Shown here: positions 9,484 through 18,007 of the stretch, in pieces
How the letters are laid out: every line of letters starts with the position of its first letter
Numbering within the stretch: position 1 is the first letter of the stretch
From: Streptomyces netropsis
Lineage (GTDB): Bacteria > Actinomycetota > Actinomycetes > Streptomycetales > Streptomycetaceae
Assembly (NCBI RefSeq): GCF_014203545.1
Contig: NZ_JACHJG010000004.1
Span: 461,266 to 525,265, forward strand
Direction: 5' to 3'
DNA: 64,000 nucleotides
Notes under the pieces: model-generated
Databases searched by the model: none
What the model was told of the DNA's origin: nothing
The model's input: only the letters and a program-made list of their open reading frames with translations
Program-made: the position numbers and the translations under genes

Positions 9484-9685
9484 CACGACCCCCAGCCATC
9501 CGCTTCGGGTGTCGTCTTCCACGGTATGCCCCCGGCGGGCAGGGGTCGAGCCCCCGACCCGGGCACGGATCGGGGGCTCTGGCACCCGCCGGCCGCAGGC
9601 GAGGGGGAAGAAGGTGCGTGCTCGCGGCCGGAAGGGGGTCGGACGGGTTCAGGTGTCGTGCGCGATGCTCAGGCGAGGACCGGTG

Positions 9686-10609
9686 TCAGGGGATGCTCAC
9701 CCCGTAGGCGTTCAGTGCCTCGACGACCGGTTGGAAGAAGGTCGTCCCGCCGGAGCGGCAGTTGCCGCTGCCGCCGGAGGTGAGGCCGAGGGCGGTCGAG
9801 CCGGCGAACAGGGCGCCGCCGCTGTCACCGGGTTCGGCGCAGACGGTGGTGCGGATGAGGCCGGAGACCACATCGCCGTTGCCGTAGTTGACCGTGGCGT
9901 TGAGGCCGGTGACCTTGCCGCTCTTGAGACCGGTCGTGGAGCCGCTGCGCTGGACGCTCTGCCCCACGGTCGGGTTGGCGGCGGAGGTGATCTTCTGGGA
10001 GCTGCCGTTGTAGAGGTTGACCTCGCTCGGGTGCGCGATCGAGGTGTTGGTGTACTTCACGATCCCGTAGTCGTTGCCGGGGAAGCTCGATCCGGTGGTG
10101 GGGCCGATGCTGGTCGTGTGACCGGAGTTGCTGTAGTAAGCCGGGTTGCCCTCGGTGCAGTGGCCGGCGGTCAGAAGGTAGTACGTGCTGCCGCTGCGGA
10201 CGTTGAAGCCGAGCGAGCAGCGCCAGCTCGGGGCGTAGATGGCGTCGCCGCCGCGCAGGAACTTCGAGAAGGTGCCGGAGACCCGCTCGACGCGTATCGC
10301 GTCGGCGTTGGCGCCCGCCTCCCGTTTGATCTTCGCTATCTCCGCCGCGGAGACGGTGGAGTCCGCGGAGACCAGGAGCGTGCCGGTCTTCTTGTCGACC
10401 ATCCAGGCGGTGCCGGGGACGTCCGCGGTCCGCACGGCCGAGGACGCCGCGGACAACTGGGCGGCGGTCGCGGGTGCCGCGGCCGAACCGGCCTCGGCGT
10501 GGGCGTTGGTGGCGACGAGTGCGGACGCGGCCGCGAGCGAGGACGCCACGGCGATCAGCCGAGCGCGTCTCGCGGTACCGCTGCGGGGGGTGGTGCGCTT
10601 GATCCTCAC
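9686..10609 (-). CDS. Secreted S1 serine protease, SGPD/SGPB-like
   Basis: A 307-residue preproenzyme very close in layout to Streptomyces griseus protease D/B. It comprises a signal peptide (1-38, twin-Arg-rich n-region [18 protein letters not shown]), a propeptide (about 39-118) and a mature chymotrypsin-fold domain. The triad is His150 (LTAGHC), Asp180 (GNDYG) and Ser263 ([10 protein letters not shown]). Disulfide cysteines are 131/151 and 257/284. The GTG start at 10607-10609 has GGAGG six bases upstream, and MRIKRT matches the known precursor start. It is a paralogue of the protease at 7135-8208, with the SPFH gene in between. Such enzymes are classical targets of SSI-type inhibitors. 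Confidence 0.92.
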   Translation of the reverse strand: MRIKRTTPRSGTARRARLIAVASSLAAASALVATNAHAEAGSAAAPATAAQLSAASSAVRTADVPGTAWMVDKKTGTLLVSADSTVSAAEIAKIKREAGANADAIRVERVSGTFSKFLRGGDAIYAPSWRCSLGFNVRSGSTYYLLTAGHCTEGNPAYYSNSGHTTSIGPTTGSSFPGNDYGIVKYTNTSIAHPSEVNLYNGSSQKITSAANPTVGQSVQRSGSTTGLKSGKVTGLNATVNYGNGDVVSGLIRTTVCAEPGDSGGALFAGSTALGLTSGGSGNCRSGGTTFFQPVVEALNAYGVSIP

Positions 10610-10790
10610 GTTGTTCCTCCCGAGTGGGGTCGGGGGTCCGCCGGGGTGCGCGGGCCCGTGAGGCGCAGCCAAGAGGCACACCGGGTTCCGCTTTCGCCGT
10701 GCCCCTGACAAGCGCTGTTCGGGAGTATTCGGGCCGTGGACCTTGCGGCGCAAGAGCACCTTTCGGACGCCCGTCCGGGCACGACCGAGA

Positions 10791-10816
10791 GCCCCGACGG
10801 CTTGTGCCGCCGGGGC
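10791..10816 (-). terminator. Possible terminator after the monooxygenase operon
   Basis: GCCCCGACGGC (10791-10801) pairs with GCCGCCGGGGC (10806-10816) with one mismatch and a 4-nt loop, 40 bp past the last gene of the four-gene operon. No T run follows. Nothing else was recognised in 10610-10857. Confidence 0.4.
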
Positions 10817-10857
10817 GGGGCGCGGTTCGACCCACCGGGTCGCACCGCTTCGACGGG

Positions 10858-11652
10858 TCATCGGGCGATGGGGTTCCGCTCCCCCGCCGGGACGTCGATC
10901 GGCAGGGTGTTGCCGGGCGGCGGGAAGGGGCAGACGAAGTGGTCGGCGAAGGCGCAGGGCGGCAGCAGCGCACGGTTGAAGTCGACGGTCACCTTGCCGT
11001 CGGCGTCGGGCGCCGGCGGCCGCAGGAAGCGGAAGCGGTAGCTGGACCCGCCGCTCGTGCCGTCGGCGAACACCGTCCACAGCGAGCCGTCGGCCTCGGT
11101 CGCGACCCGCAGCGTGTGCGTCTCGCCGCCGACGGTGAACGCCAGCTCACCGGCGAGGCCGAGCCCCCGCTCCCGCCCGTCGGCGTTCTCCACCGCGACC
11201 GTGCGGTGCTGCTCGTACGGGCGGAACAGCCCGGGCAGCACCCAGCGTTCGTCGTGGTCGAAGACGTCGATGCCGGCGAACTCCCGGCGGTTCGCCGCGT
11301 CCGGGTCGAAGACCCGGACCGCCCACAGCCCCTCGCGGCGCAGCACCGGCAGCCGCCGGTCGCCGTGTGCGACGCGGGCTGTCTCGGGACCGCCGTCGAC
11401 GGTGAGCCGGACCGTGCCCGTGAACGGCCGCCCGTCGACGGTCAGGCCGTCGGCCGCCGTGGCGGTGAGCAGCACGTCGTCACCCTCGTCGGTCCACTGC
11501 CCCGGGGCGGCCGGAATTCGCCCCTCCAAGTTATGGGCGATATCGGCGAGCCAGTATGTGCCGGTGAGCGCGAGTGGCCCGTACGGTGCCGAGACCGCCT
11601 CGGTGCGCTGCTCGCGCCACGCCTTCCACTGCTGTTGTGCGTCAGAGCTCAT
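10858..11652 (-). CDS. DUF1684 family protein
   Basis: The 264-residue soluble protein has the DUF1684 layout: N-terminal [21 protein letters not shown], a central beta-rich region, and the conserved C-terminal [20 protein letters not shown] followed by [18 protein letters not shown]. The conserved aromatic, Asn and Cys residues of that motif are intact. The biochemical role of the family is not established. The ATG at 11652 is preceded by GAAAGG; a TTG nine bases upstream is possible. It starts 13 bp after the LLM monooxygenase gene and is the last member of a four-gene operon, which suggests a role linked to flavin-dependent oxidation or its product. Confidence 0.85.
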   Translation of the reverse strand: MSSDAQQQWKAWREQRTEAVSAPYGPLALTGTYWLADIAHNLEGRIPAAPGQWTDEGDDVLLTATAADGLTVDGRPFTGTVRLTVDGGPETARVAHGDRRLPVLRREGLWAVRVFDPDAANRREFAGIDVFDHDERWVLPGLFRPYEQHRTVAVENADGRERGLGLAGELAFTVGGETHTLRVATEADGSLWTVFADGTSGGSSYRFRFLRPPAPDADGKVTVDFNRALLPPCAFADHFVCPFPPPGNTLPIDVPAGERNPIAR

Positions 11653-11665
11653 GGTCGCCAACCTT

Positions 11666-13027
11666 TCACGCTATTTTCACCGCGGGCAGCGGCAGGCCGA
11701 GATGCTCGCGGAGAGTCGAGCCCGTGTACTCCGTACGGAACGCGCCACGCTCCTGGAGCAGGGGCACCACCTGGTCGACGAAGTCGTCGAGCCCGCCCGG
11801 GGTGAGGTGCGGAACGAGGATGAAGCCGTCGGCGGCGTCCGCCTCGACGAACCGCGTCAGCCCGTCGGCGACCTCCGACGGGGTGCCGACGAAGGACTGC
11901 CGTCCGGTCGTCTCGATCACGGTCTGCCGTATCGAGAGTCCCTTGGCCCGGGACAGGGCGCGCCACTTGGCGGCGACGGCGAGGGGGTCGGCGATCCTGA
12001 CCCGACCCTGGGCCACCTCGCCGCCGGGGTCGGGGTCGATCTCGGGCAGCGGACCGTCCGGGTCGTAGCCGGACAGGTCCCGGCCCCAGACCTGTTCCAG
12101 GGCGAGCAGCGCGGTCTGCGGCGAGACCTGCGCCGCGCGGATCTCCGCGGCCTTCTCCTGGGCCTCGGCGGCGGTGTCGCCGAGGACGAAGGTCACGCCC
12201 GGCATGATCTTCAGGTCCTCGGGCCGTCGGCCGTGCGCGGCGAGGCGGCGTTTGACGTCGGCGTAGAAGGCGCGGCCCGCCTCCAGGGTGCCGTGCCGGG
12301 TGAAGACGACGTCGGCGGTGGCGGCGGCGAAGTCGCGGCCCTCGTCGGAGTCGCCCGCCTGGATGACGACGGGGTGCCCCTGCGGGGAGCGCGCCACGTC
12401 GAACTGCCCGGCGATGTCGAAGTGCCGCCCGTGGTGGGCGAAGGGGCGTGGCGTTCCGTCGGGTGCCCAGGAGTCCCACAGCTCGCGGGCGGTGGCGACG
12501 AACTCCGCGGCGCGGGTGTAGCAGTCGGCCCGGTCGAGATAGCCGCCGCGCCGGAAGTTCTCCCCGGTGAAGGCGTCGGAGGTGGTGACCACGTTCCAGG
12601 CGGCGCGACCGCCGCTGAGGTGGTCGAGGGAGGCGAGCCGGCGGGCGAGTTCATAGGGCTCGTTGAAGGTGGTGTTGACCGTCGCGGCCAGGCCGAGCCG
12701 TTCGGTGACGGCCGCGAGGGCGTTCAGCACGGTGATCGATTCGGGCCGGCCGACCACGTCGAGGTCGTGCACCTGCCCCTTGTGCTCGCGCAGCCGCAGC
12801 CCCTCGGCGAGGAAGAAGAAGTCGAACAGCCCGCGTTCGGCGGTGCGCGCGAGGTGCTCGAAGGAGGCGAAGTCGATCTGGCTGCCGAAATGAGGGAGGC
12901 GGCGCGCAGCGTCTCCGGCAGGGGTGGTGGTCGGGCCGGCGGGCGGGACGGCCCAGACGGTGGTGTTGTTGACGCCGGGGAAGTGCGCGGCGAGGTGGAG
13001 CTGCCGGTGCCCGGTGCGGGTGGTCAT
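11666..13027 (-). CDS. FMN-dependent monooxygenase, NtaA/SnaA/DszA (LLM) family
   Basis: A 453-residue bacterial-luciferase-like monooxygenase of the xenobiotic group that includes NtaA, SnaA, DszA and SoxA. The group opens C-S, C-N or ring bonds with FMNH2 and O2. Diagnostic segments are LFDFFFLAEGL, ATVNTTFNEPYELARRLASLDHLSGGRAAWNVVTT (cited in part), HPVVIQAGDSDEGRDFAA and GTPSEVADGLTRFVEADAADGFIL. The ATG at 13027 overlaps the upstream LLM gene stop as ATGA. Free FMNH2 must come from a separate reductase; the FAD/NAD(P)-binding protein of this operon is not an obvious flavin reductase. The exact substrate is unknown. Confidence 0.9.
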   Translation of the reverse strand: MTTRTGHRQLHLAAHFPGVNNTTVWAVPPAGPTTTPAGDAARRLPHFGSQIDFASFEHLARTAERGLFDFFFLAEGLRLREHKGQVHDLDVVGRPESITVLNALAAVTERLGLAATVNTTFNEPYELARRLASLDHLSGGRAAWNVVTTSDAFTGENFRRGGYLDRADCYTRAAEFVATARELWDSWAPDGTPRPFAHHGRHFDIAGQFDVARSPQGHPVVIQAGDSDEGRDFAAATADVVFTRHGTLEAGRAFYADVKRRLAAHGRRPEDLKIMPGVTFVLGDTAAEAQEKAAEIRAAQVSPQTALLALEQVWGRDLSGYDPDGPLPEIDPDPGGEVAQGRVRIADPLAVAAKWRALSRAKGLSIRQTVIETTGRQSFVGTPSEVADGLTRFVEADAADGFILVPHLTPGGLDDFVDQVVPLLQERGAFRTEYTGSTLREHLGLPLPAVKIA

Positions 13028-14052
13028 GCGGTCTCCCTGGCGAGCGCGTAGCGGTTGGCGGGGCGGGGCAGACACAGGTGCTCGCGGAGGGTCGCGCCCG
13101 GGTAGAAGGAGCGCGGCAGACCGCGGTGCTGGAGTACGGGCACTGTGCCGTCGACGAGCAGCGCGAGGTCGCGGTCGACGTCCGTCGGCCGGAAGTGGAA
13201 GCCGTCCACCACGCCGTCCGCGTACCAGGTGCCGACCAGGTCCGCGAGGGCGACGGCGTCGGCGCTGGTGTGGAGCGCGACGGACAGGGAGGCGAGGATC
13301 ACGGTCCGGGCGGGGACGCGGCCCTCGGCGCGGACACGGCGGCGTAAGTCGTCGGCGGCGGCGCGGACCGCCCTCAGACCGCAGGCGTTCCGGGTCCGGA
13401 TGAACGCGACGTCGGCGTGGCGGGCGGCGGCCGCGCGGGGCAGCGGTTCGGTGGCGTCGACGGCGACGACCGGCCGGCCCTGCGGGGGCCGGGGCACGAT
13501 GGCGGGGCCGCGGACGCTGAAGCGGGGGCTTTCGAAGTCGACGTGGTGCAGCTTGTCGCGGTCGATGAACCGTCCGGTCGCCACGTCGCGGATCTCCGCG
13601 CCGTCCTCCCAGCTGTCCCAGAGCCGGGCGACGACATCGGTGACCGCCTCCGCCTCCCGCCACAGCTCCGCGGCGGGCAGGGCGGGCCGGGGGCCGAAGT
13701 GCCGTGCCTCGGCCGGGGTCGCGGAGACCCCGACGGACCAGCCCGCCCGGCCCCGGCTCACCCAGTCCAGGGTGGCGACGGCGGAGGAGACGTGGAAGGG
13801 CTCGGTGTAGGTGGTGGTGACGGTGGGCACCAGCCCGATCCGCCGGGTGGCGGGCGCGACCCGGGACAGCGTGGCGAGGGCGTCGGGGCGGCCCTGCCCC
13901 CGCCGGGGCGGGGTGAAGCCGTCGCCGAGGGTGACGAAGTCGAGTCGGCCGCGCTCGGCGAGACGGGCCGCGCGGACGTACGGCTCGGCGTCGAAGACGC
14001 CGGGCCGGTCGATGGCGACGGCCAGGTGCAGGGGCCGGGTGGGTACGGGCAT
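13024..14052 (-). CDS. Second LLM-class flavin-dependent oxidoreductase
   Basis: A 342-residue luciferase-like monooxygenase, shorter than its neighbour. Visible family segments include AARLAERGRLDFVTLGDGF, LSRVAPATRRIGLVPTVTTTYTEPFH (in part), LDWVSRGRAGWSVGVS and PQGRPVVAVDATE. The start at 14052 (MPVPTRPLHLAVAID) has AGGGA five bases upstream; a longer open frame to 14100 lacks support. The ATGA overlap with the next gene indicates coupled translation of two different LLM enzymes, which may act on successive steps or as a heteromer like luciferase itself. Between it and the FAD/NAD(P) gene there are 40 bp, so the same mRNA is likely. Confidence 0.85.
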   Translation of the reverse strand: MPVPTRPLHLAVAIDRPGVFDAEPYVRAARLAERGRLDFVTLGDGFTPPRRGQGRPDALATLSRVAPATRRIGLVPTVTTTYTEPFHVSSAVATLDWVSRGRAGWSVGVSATPAEARHFGPRPALPAAELWREAEAVTDVVARLWDSWEDGAEIRDVATGRFIDRDKLHHVDFESPRFSVRGPAIVPRPPQGRPVVAVDATEPLPRAAAARHADVAFIRTRNACGLRAVRAAADDLRRRVRAEGRVPARTVILASLSVALHTSADAVALADLVGTWYADGVVDGFHFRPTDVDRDLALLVDGTVPVLQHRGLPRSFYPGATLREHLCLPRPANRYALARETA

Positions 14053-14092
14053 GGGGGTTCCCTGGGTAGGTGTGGGTGAGGGTCGCGGAGGT

Positions 14093-16006
14093 TCAGGCAC
14101 CGGCGCTTGGCACGCCGCGACAGGAGAGCCCGCGCAGGAAGGTGAGGGCGGCGCGGGCGAGGGCGTCGTTCTGCCGGAAGGCGGGCGCGTTGCTCCGGGG
14201 CCGGGCGAAGGCGCCGGAGGCGCGGGCGTCGGTGTGCGGCCCGAGGGCGAAGCGGCGCGGGTGCGGCCGGCCGTCGCGGCCCAGGATGCGGGCGTCGCCG
14301 GGGTCGACGGCGAGCAGCCCGGCGGGCGTGACGGCGCTCTCGCCGTACAGGCCGCGCAGCAGCGGATCGCGGGAGCGGGCGACGGTGGGCGCGGGCAGCC
14401 GGGCTTCGACGAGCGCGGCGGCCTCGACGCCCGGCCCGGGCGCGCTCGCCCCGCGTGCCCGGAAGAGGCCGCGCACGGCGTCGGTTTCGACGCGTGTGTC
14501 CGCGCCGAGGAAGCGCACCACGCCCGCGCGGGAGAGCGCGAGCAGTTGTCGCAGCCGGGGGCCGGGCGGTCCGGAGGCCAGGTAGCTGAAGAAGCCGTGC
14601 CACCGGGGGCCGGTGTCGCCGAGGCGGACGAGCTGCCCGTAGACGGAGAGCAGACCGAGGAAGACGGCGAGGTCGGGGCTGTGGCGCGGGTCGTGGCGGC
14701 GGGCGAGGTCGGCTTCGATGTGGGCCCGCAGCCCGTCCTGCAGGGAGTCGGCGCCCGGGAAGCGCACCCCGTCCAGGGGGTGGTCGAGCGCGGTCAGGTC
14801 GAGCCGGTCGGCGGGGTCGGGGACGCAGGAGGCGACGAGTGCCCGGAGTTCGGCGCTGCCCGCGTCGAGGTCGGCGTACCTCTTCTCGAACTCCGGCCAG
14901 TCGACGCCCGTCCGCTCCGGGTGGGCGGTGAACAGCCGGTGGTAGTGGGCGAAGCCCAGCTCCTTGTCGATCAGGGGCCACAGGTCGCGGTGGAAGTCGA
15001 GCGGCCCGGGCCGGGGGCGCAGTTCCTCGACCTCGGCGGGGCCGAGGAAGCGGGGCAGCGGGGGCCGCTCGCCCCGCCAGGTGTAGCCGATCTTCGAGCG
15101 GTACGGGACGCCGCGGCGCGATCCGACGTGCAGGACGGGTTCGCGCCCGGAGGGGTGGTACGTCACGGTGCCTTCGGCATCCGTCGTGTAGCGCCCGCCG
15201 CGCCCTTCGGTCAGCAGGACCATCAGGTCGAAGAAGGCGAGGCCGAAGCCGCGGACGATGACCGGCTCGCCGGGGCGCAGACCGCGCAGATCGCTGTCGG
15301 CGGTGAACTCGGGTGGCAGGTACGTCAGTCCACGGGTGGCGGCGAAGGCGGCGAGGGTGCTCTCTTCGGCGTCGGGTTCGGCGGTCAGATGGCCGAGGGC
15401 GAGCACGACCAGGTCGGCGACGAGCGGCTCGGCCTGCCCTTCCAGCCACACCCGTTGCCGCCCGCCGCGCGGCCCGGAGACGCGTACGGCTCGTCGCCGG
15501 TGCTCGTGGACGGTGATCCCGGGCGGCAGGGCGGCCACCGATCGTTCGTACACCCAGCCGAGATAGGCGCTCTGCAACCGCCTACTGGCGAAGCTCTGTC
15601 CGGTCAGCCCCCGTGCCTCGGCCGCCGTTTCGGCGTCGAGCGGGGCGTGTTCGGCCCCGTCGCGGATCCCGGCCGCCCACTCGGCGAGCGAGGGGCCGGG
15701 CACGACCGGGCCCTCGCGTTCCACGGACGCGTCGGTGTACATCGTGACGTCCTCGGCGAGGGAGTTCATCCACAGCAGCGGTGACTGGTCGGACCGCCAG
15801 ATCCGGCCGCCGCCGGGCGGGTACGGGTCCACGAGGTGCAGGTCGAGGCGCCCGCCCGCGAAGAGCCGGGGCGCGTTGGCGGCGAGCCGCTCGACGAGGC
15901 CGGTGCCGCGCGGGCCCGCGCCGACGAGGACGAGGGAGGGGGCGAGGCCGGGGGCGACCGGGGAGTCGACGGGGAGGGAGGCCGGGTACGGGGGGCACGC
16001 GGGCAT
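14093..16006 (-). CDS. FAD/NAD(P)-binding protein (NAD_binding_9 type)
   Basis: The 637-residue protein starts with a Rossmann dinucleotide-binding motif, LVLVGAGPRGTGLVERLAAN (about 25-44), then DPYPPGGGRIWRSDQSPLLW, and a second conserved region RGFGLAFFDLMVLLTEGRGG. These are features of the FAD-NAD(P)-binding group PF13454, related to lysine/ornithine N-monooxygenases. Members are often found next to LLM monooxygenases in actinobacteria; their reaction is not established. The ATG at 16006 has GGAG at a normal distance; an in-frame GTG at 16057 would add 17 residues with no family match. First gene of the four-gene operon. Confidence 0.82.
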   Translation of the reverse strand: MPACPPYPASLPVDSPVAPGLAPSLVLVGAGPRGTGLVERLAANAPRLFAGGRLDLHLVDPYPPGGGRIWRSDQSPLLWMNSLAEDVTMYTDASVEREGPVVPGPSLAEWAAGIRDGAEHAPLDAETAAEARGLTGQSFASRRLQSAYLGWVYERSVAALPPGITVHEHRRRAVRVSGPRGGRQRVWLEGQAEPLVADLVVLALGHLTAEPDAEESTLAAFAATRGLTYLPPEFTADSDLRGLRPGEPVIVRGFGLAFFDLMVLLTEGRGGRYTTDAEGTVTYHPSGREPVLHVGSRRGVPYRSKIGYTWRGERPPLPRFLGPAEVEELRPRPGPLDFHRDLWPLIDKELGFAHYHRLFTAHPERTGVDWPEFEKRYADLDAGSAELRALVASCVPDPADRLDLTALDHPLDGVRFPGADSLQDGLRAHIEADLARRHDPRHSPDLAVFLGLLSVYGQLVRLGDTGPRWHGFFSYLASGPPGPRLRQLLALSRAGVVRFLGADTRVETDAVRGLFRARGASAPGPGVEAAALVEARLPAPTVARSRDPLLRGLYGESAVTPAGLLAVDPGDARILGRDGRPHPRRFALGPHTDARASGAFARPRSNAPAFRQNDALARAALTFLRGLSCRGVPSAGA

Positions 16007-16092
16007 GCGCAGGCTCCGTGGATGCAGAGATCGAACACGGGACGGTGGCGCCTTCACAGTTGGCCGCGCCCCTCAGCACGGGCCAAGGCTTG

Positions 16093-16123
16093 AGGCTATT
16101 CCGGGGCCACGGCTCGCTGTCAA
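16093..16123 (-). promoter_or_regulatory. Probable sigma-70-type promoter of the monooxygenase operon
   Basis: On the minus strand TTGACA (complement of 16118-16123) and TAGCCT (complement of 16093-16098) are separated by 19 bp, close to the Streptomyces vegetative consensus. The start codon lies about 80 nt downstream of the expected transcription start, leaving room for a regulated leader. A TGTGAAGG-GCGCC stretch in that leader contains a GTG-initiated in-frame extension of the first gene. Confidence 0.5.
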
Positions 16124-16172
16124 GCCTGTCCGAACTCTGAGCACCGCATCTCACCGGACGACCGGTACGGGA

Positions 16173-16205
16173 TTGACGCGGAAACGGATGGCTGTTCCAC
16201 TTACC
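16173..16205 (+). promoter_or_regulatory. Possible promoter for a leaderless mRNA encoding the leader peptide
   Basis: TTGACG at 16173-16178 is followed, after 17-18 bp, by a weak -10-like region (TCCACTT). It ends five or six bases before the ATG at 16208. No Shine-Dalgarno precedes that ATG. The spacing fits a leaderless transcript starting at or next to the ATG, as reported for similar actinobacterial leaders. Confidence 0.35.
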
Positions 16206-16207
16206 CC

Positions 16208-16285
16208 ATGGACTCAGGACATCGGCTGGTCACGCGGGGCCACATCGACTTCGGTCGGGTGTGGTCGGCGTCCTGTTCGGGCTGA
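16208..16285 (+). CDS. Putative Cys-containing leader peptide (sulfur-operon type)
   Basis: A 25-residue ORF with the core TRGHIDFGRVWSASC followed by SG and a stop. It matches the short actinobacterial leader peptides with a His-Ile-Asp-(Leu/Phe), Arg-Val, Ser-Ala and terminal Cys pattern, which precede sulfur-, sulfonate- and cysteine-related operons and are annotated as putative leader peptides. They are thought to sense cysteine supply through translation. A 7-bp hairpin follows nine bases after the stop. Here the peptide points away from the monooxygenase operon, and the next gene in its direction is on the opposite strand. It could therefore be an orphan remnant or act on a short RNA. 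It was read directly from the sequence and is too short for standard ORF callers. Confidence 0.6.
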   Translation: MDSGHRLVTRGHIDFGRVWSASCSG

Positions 16286-16293
16286 CTCCGCCC

Positions 16294-16312
16294 GCCGGCG
16301 CCCGACGCCGGC
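16294..16312 (+). terminator. Hairpin after the leader peptide (possible attenuator)
   Basis: GCCGGCG (16294-16300), loop CCCGA, CGCCGGC (16306-16312) form a perfect 7-bp stem starting nine bases after the leader stop. No T run follows. It could be an attenuation or Rho-related structure. The remainder of 16313-16509 is GC-rich and shows no convincing gene. Confidence 0.4.
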
Positions 16313-16509
16313 CCGCCATGTCATGGCGCGGCCACCGGCGTTGACGGGGCAGCCGAGGCACTCCCGCCCGCATCACGCCGTTTCAGCACGTCTTCACGTC
16401 CGCGGCCGTCGGCCGCATCCCCTCCCCCTCGCACGATCCGCTCCACCCTGCCGCGCCCGCCGGGCCGGAGTCCTGGCACCTCCGGCCCGGCACACGTACC
16501 TACGTGGCG

Positions 16510-17736
16510 TCAGCAGTCACAGCCGCAGTCGCAGTCGCATCCCTCACAGCACTTACCGCAACAGTCACAGCAGTCACAGCAATTGCCACAGTCGCCGCAG
16601 TCACCGCAGTCGCACTTGTGGCACCAACCCTCGCGCTTCTCGCCGTCCCAGGGGTCGTGGTACTCCCCGCTGCAGCACACCTGGCACGTGCAGAAGAGCG
16701 CGGACCAGACCGCACAACCGGCCAGCAGCCCGCGCCGCCTCCCCCGCCTCGGCGGCTCCGGCGGCGCGCCGGGCGGCATCACCGGCGGCGGCCCGAAGGC
16801 GCCTTGGTGCCCCTCGTGCGCTTGGTGCCCCTCGGCCCCTTGATGCTCCTGGTGTCCGCAGCCGGACGTGCCGAACGCCCGGTCGACCGCGCGTTCCAGC
16901 TCGTGCACCAGCAGCAGGTGCGCGAGCCTGCCCTGCCCCTTGCTGCCGAACTCGACCTCGCGCAGCGCCAGCCGCACCCCGTGCGCGGCGTCGTCGCACA
17001 GCCGCCGCGCCTCGGCGAGGTCGGTCCCCGTCGCGGCGATCGGGTTCCACGCACCGGCCTCGGCGTCCTCGGCCAAGTCCTCGACGGCGTCCAGCAGATG
17101 CGCGAGCCGTCCGAAGAGCCGGCCCGCCTCCTCCAACGGCGCCCGGTTCTCCGGCCGTCCGGCCAGCACCGCCGTGTACCCGAAGGCGGCGGCGGTGGCC
17201 GTCTCGGTCGGCTCGGTGACCTCCAGCAGCGGTGTGCCGATTCCGGCCAGTGCCTCGATCCCCGACTGCCGCTCGACGGCCTCGACCAGCACGGAGGTGT
17301 CGAACCCCAGGTCCGAACCGGTGCGCGCGCCCGCCCGGTCCCACTTGGCGGCGACCTTGCGGGCCGCGGCCGCCACCGGCCGCCGCGCCAACATTCCGTC
17401 ACCGTCGGCGACATGGTCGCGCATCTTCGCCGAGGCCAGCACGAGCGAGACGGAGGCCGCCAGCCGCGCGCCCTCACCCTTCGCCACGGACGCGGTGCGC
17501 ATGCCGCGCAGCGGACACGGCCCGGCCGTACGCCGCCAGGAGTTCGCCCCTTCGGAACGGGGCGACTGCGCCTCGACGAGGACGGATATGATCAGCCCGT
17601 CATAATTCGTGGCTATTCGCGCGAACTGACCGTGATCCCCCCTCAGGGTGAGACACAGTCCGCAGAGATGAGCCATCCACTCGGCCCGCATCCCTTCGGA
17701 CAGCCGGTGCCTGCAAGGCCTGATAATCCCGAACAA
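16510..17736 (-). CDS. DUF5685 family protein with cysteine-rich C-terminal tail
   Basis: The 408-residue protein begins MFGIIRPCRHRLSEGM and continues WMAHLCGLCLTLRGDHGQFA, the N-terminal signature of the Streptomyces DUF5685 family, of unknown function. The middle is Ala-rich and helical. Before the tail comes a His/Glu/Gln-rich stretch (SGCGHQEHQGAEGHQAHEGH), then a Pro/Gly linker and a short hydrophobic segment (LLAGCAVWSALFC). The final 60 or so residues contain 22 Cys in CC, CDC and CGDC arrangements, a metallothionein-like density. The start is TTG at 17734-17736, chosen because it matches the usual family N-terminus; the Shine-Dalgarno is weak. Metal binding or redox buffering is an inference from composition only. 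Confidence 0.85.
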   Translation of the reverse strand: MFGIIRPCRHRLSEGMRAEWMAHLCGLCLTLRGDHGQFARIATNYDGLIISVLVEAQSPRSEGANSWRRTAGPCPLRGMRTASVAKGEGARLAASVSLVLASAKMRDHVADGDGMLARRPVAAAARKVAAKWDRAGARTGSDLGFDTSVLVEAVERQSGIEALAGIGTPLLEVTEPTETATAAAFGYTAVLAGRPENRAPLEEAGRLFGRLAHLLDAVEDLAEDAEAGAWNPIAATGTDLAEARRLCDDAAHGVRLALREVEFGSKGQGRLAHLLLVHELERAVDRAFGTSGCGHQEHQGAEGHQAHEGHQGAFGPPPVMPPGAPPEPPRRGRRRGLLAGCAVWSALFCTCQVCCSGEYHDPWDGEKREGWCHKCDCGDCGDCGNCCDCCDCCGKCCEGCDCDCGCDC

Positions 17737-18007
17737 ATCCCGCCCCCGTGTGTGGTGCCGATCAACCCGGGCATCCTAATGACCGGAGGAACGCGCCGAG
17801 CCGGGGCCCACACCCCGATCGTCGTCGCATATGCCCAGGTCCAGCGCCTGTGGCGGACATCTCGGGGTTTCTGACGCATCGCCAACCGCTTTGCACCAGA
17901 TGCGTCACGAAATCCACGTGTGGCGGCTATCCACTTGGCACATCATCCGCATCATGGACGACCATAGAGGAGCGGGCGGAACACACCGCGTGTGAGAGGA
18001 GGCGTCC

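Noticed and set aside
11666..13663. Longer start for the LLM monooxygenase (665 residues)
   Set aside because: Residues before the ATG at 13027 are an Arg/Pro-rich shadow of the upstream LLM gene. The ATGA overlap and the family N-terminus fix the start.
16321..16509. Downstream target gene for the leader peptide on the plus strand
   Set aside because: The only open frame is Arg/His/Pro-rich and runs antisense into the DUF5685 gene without any motif.
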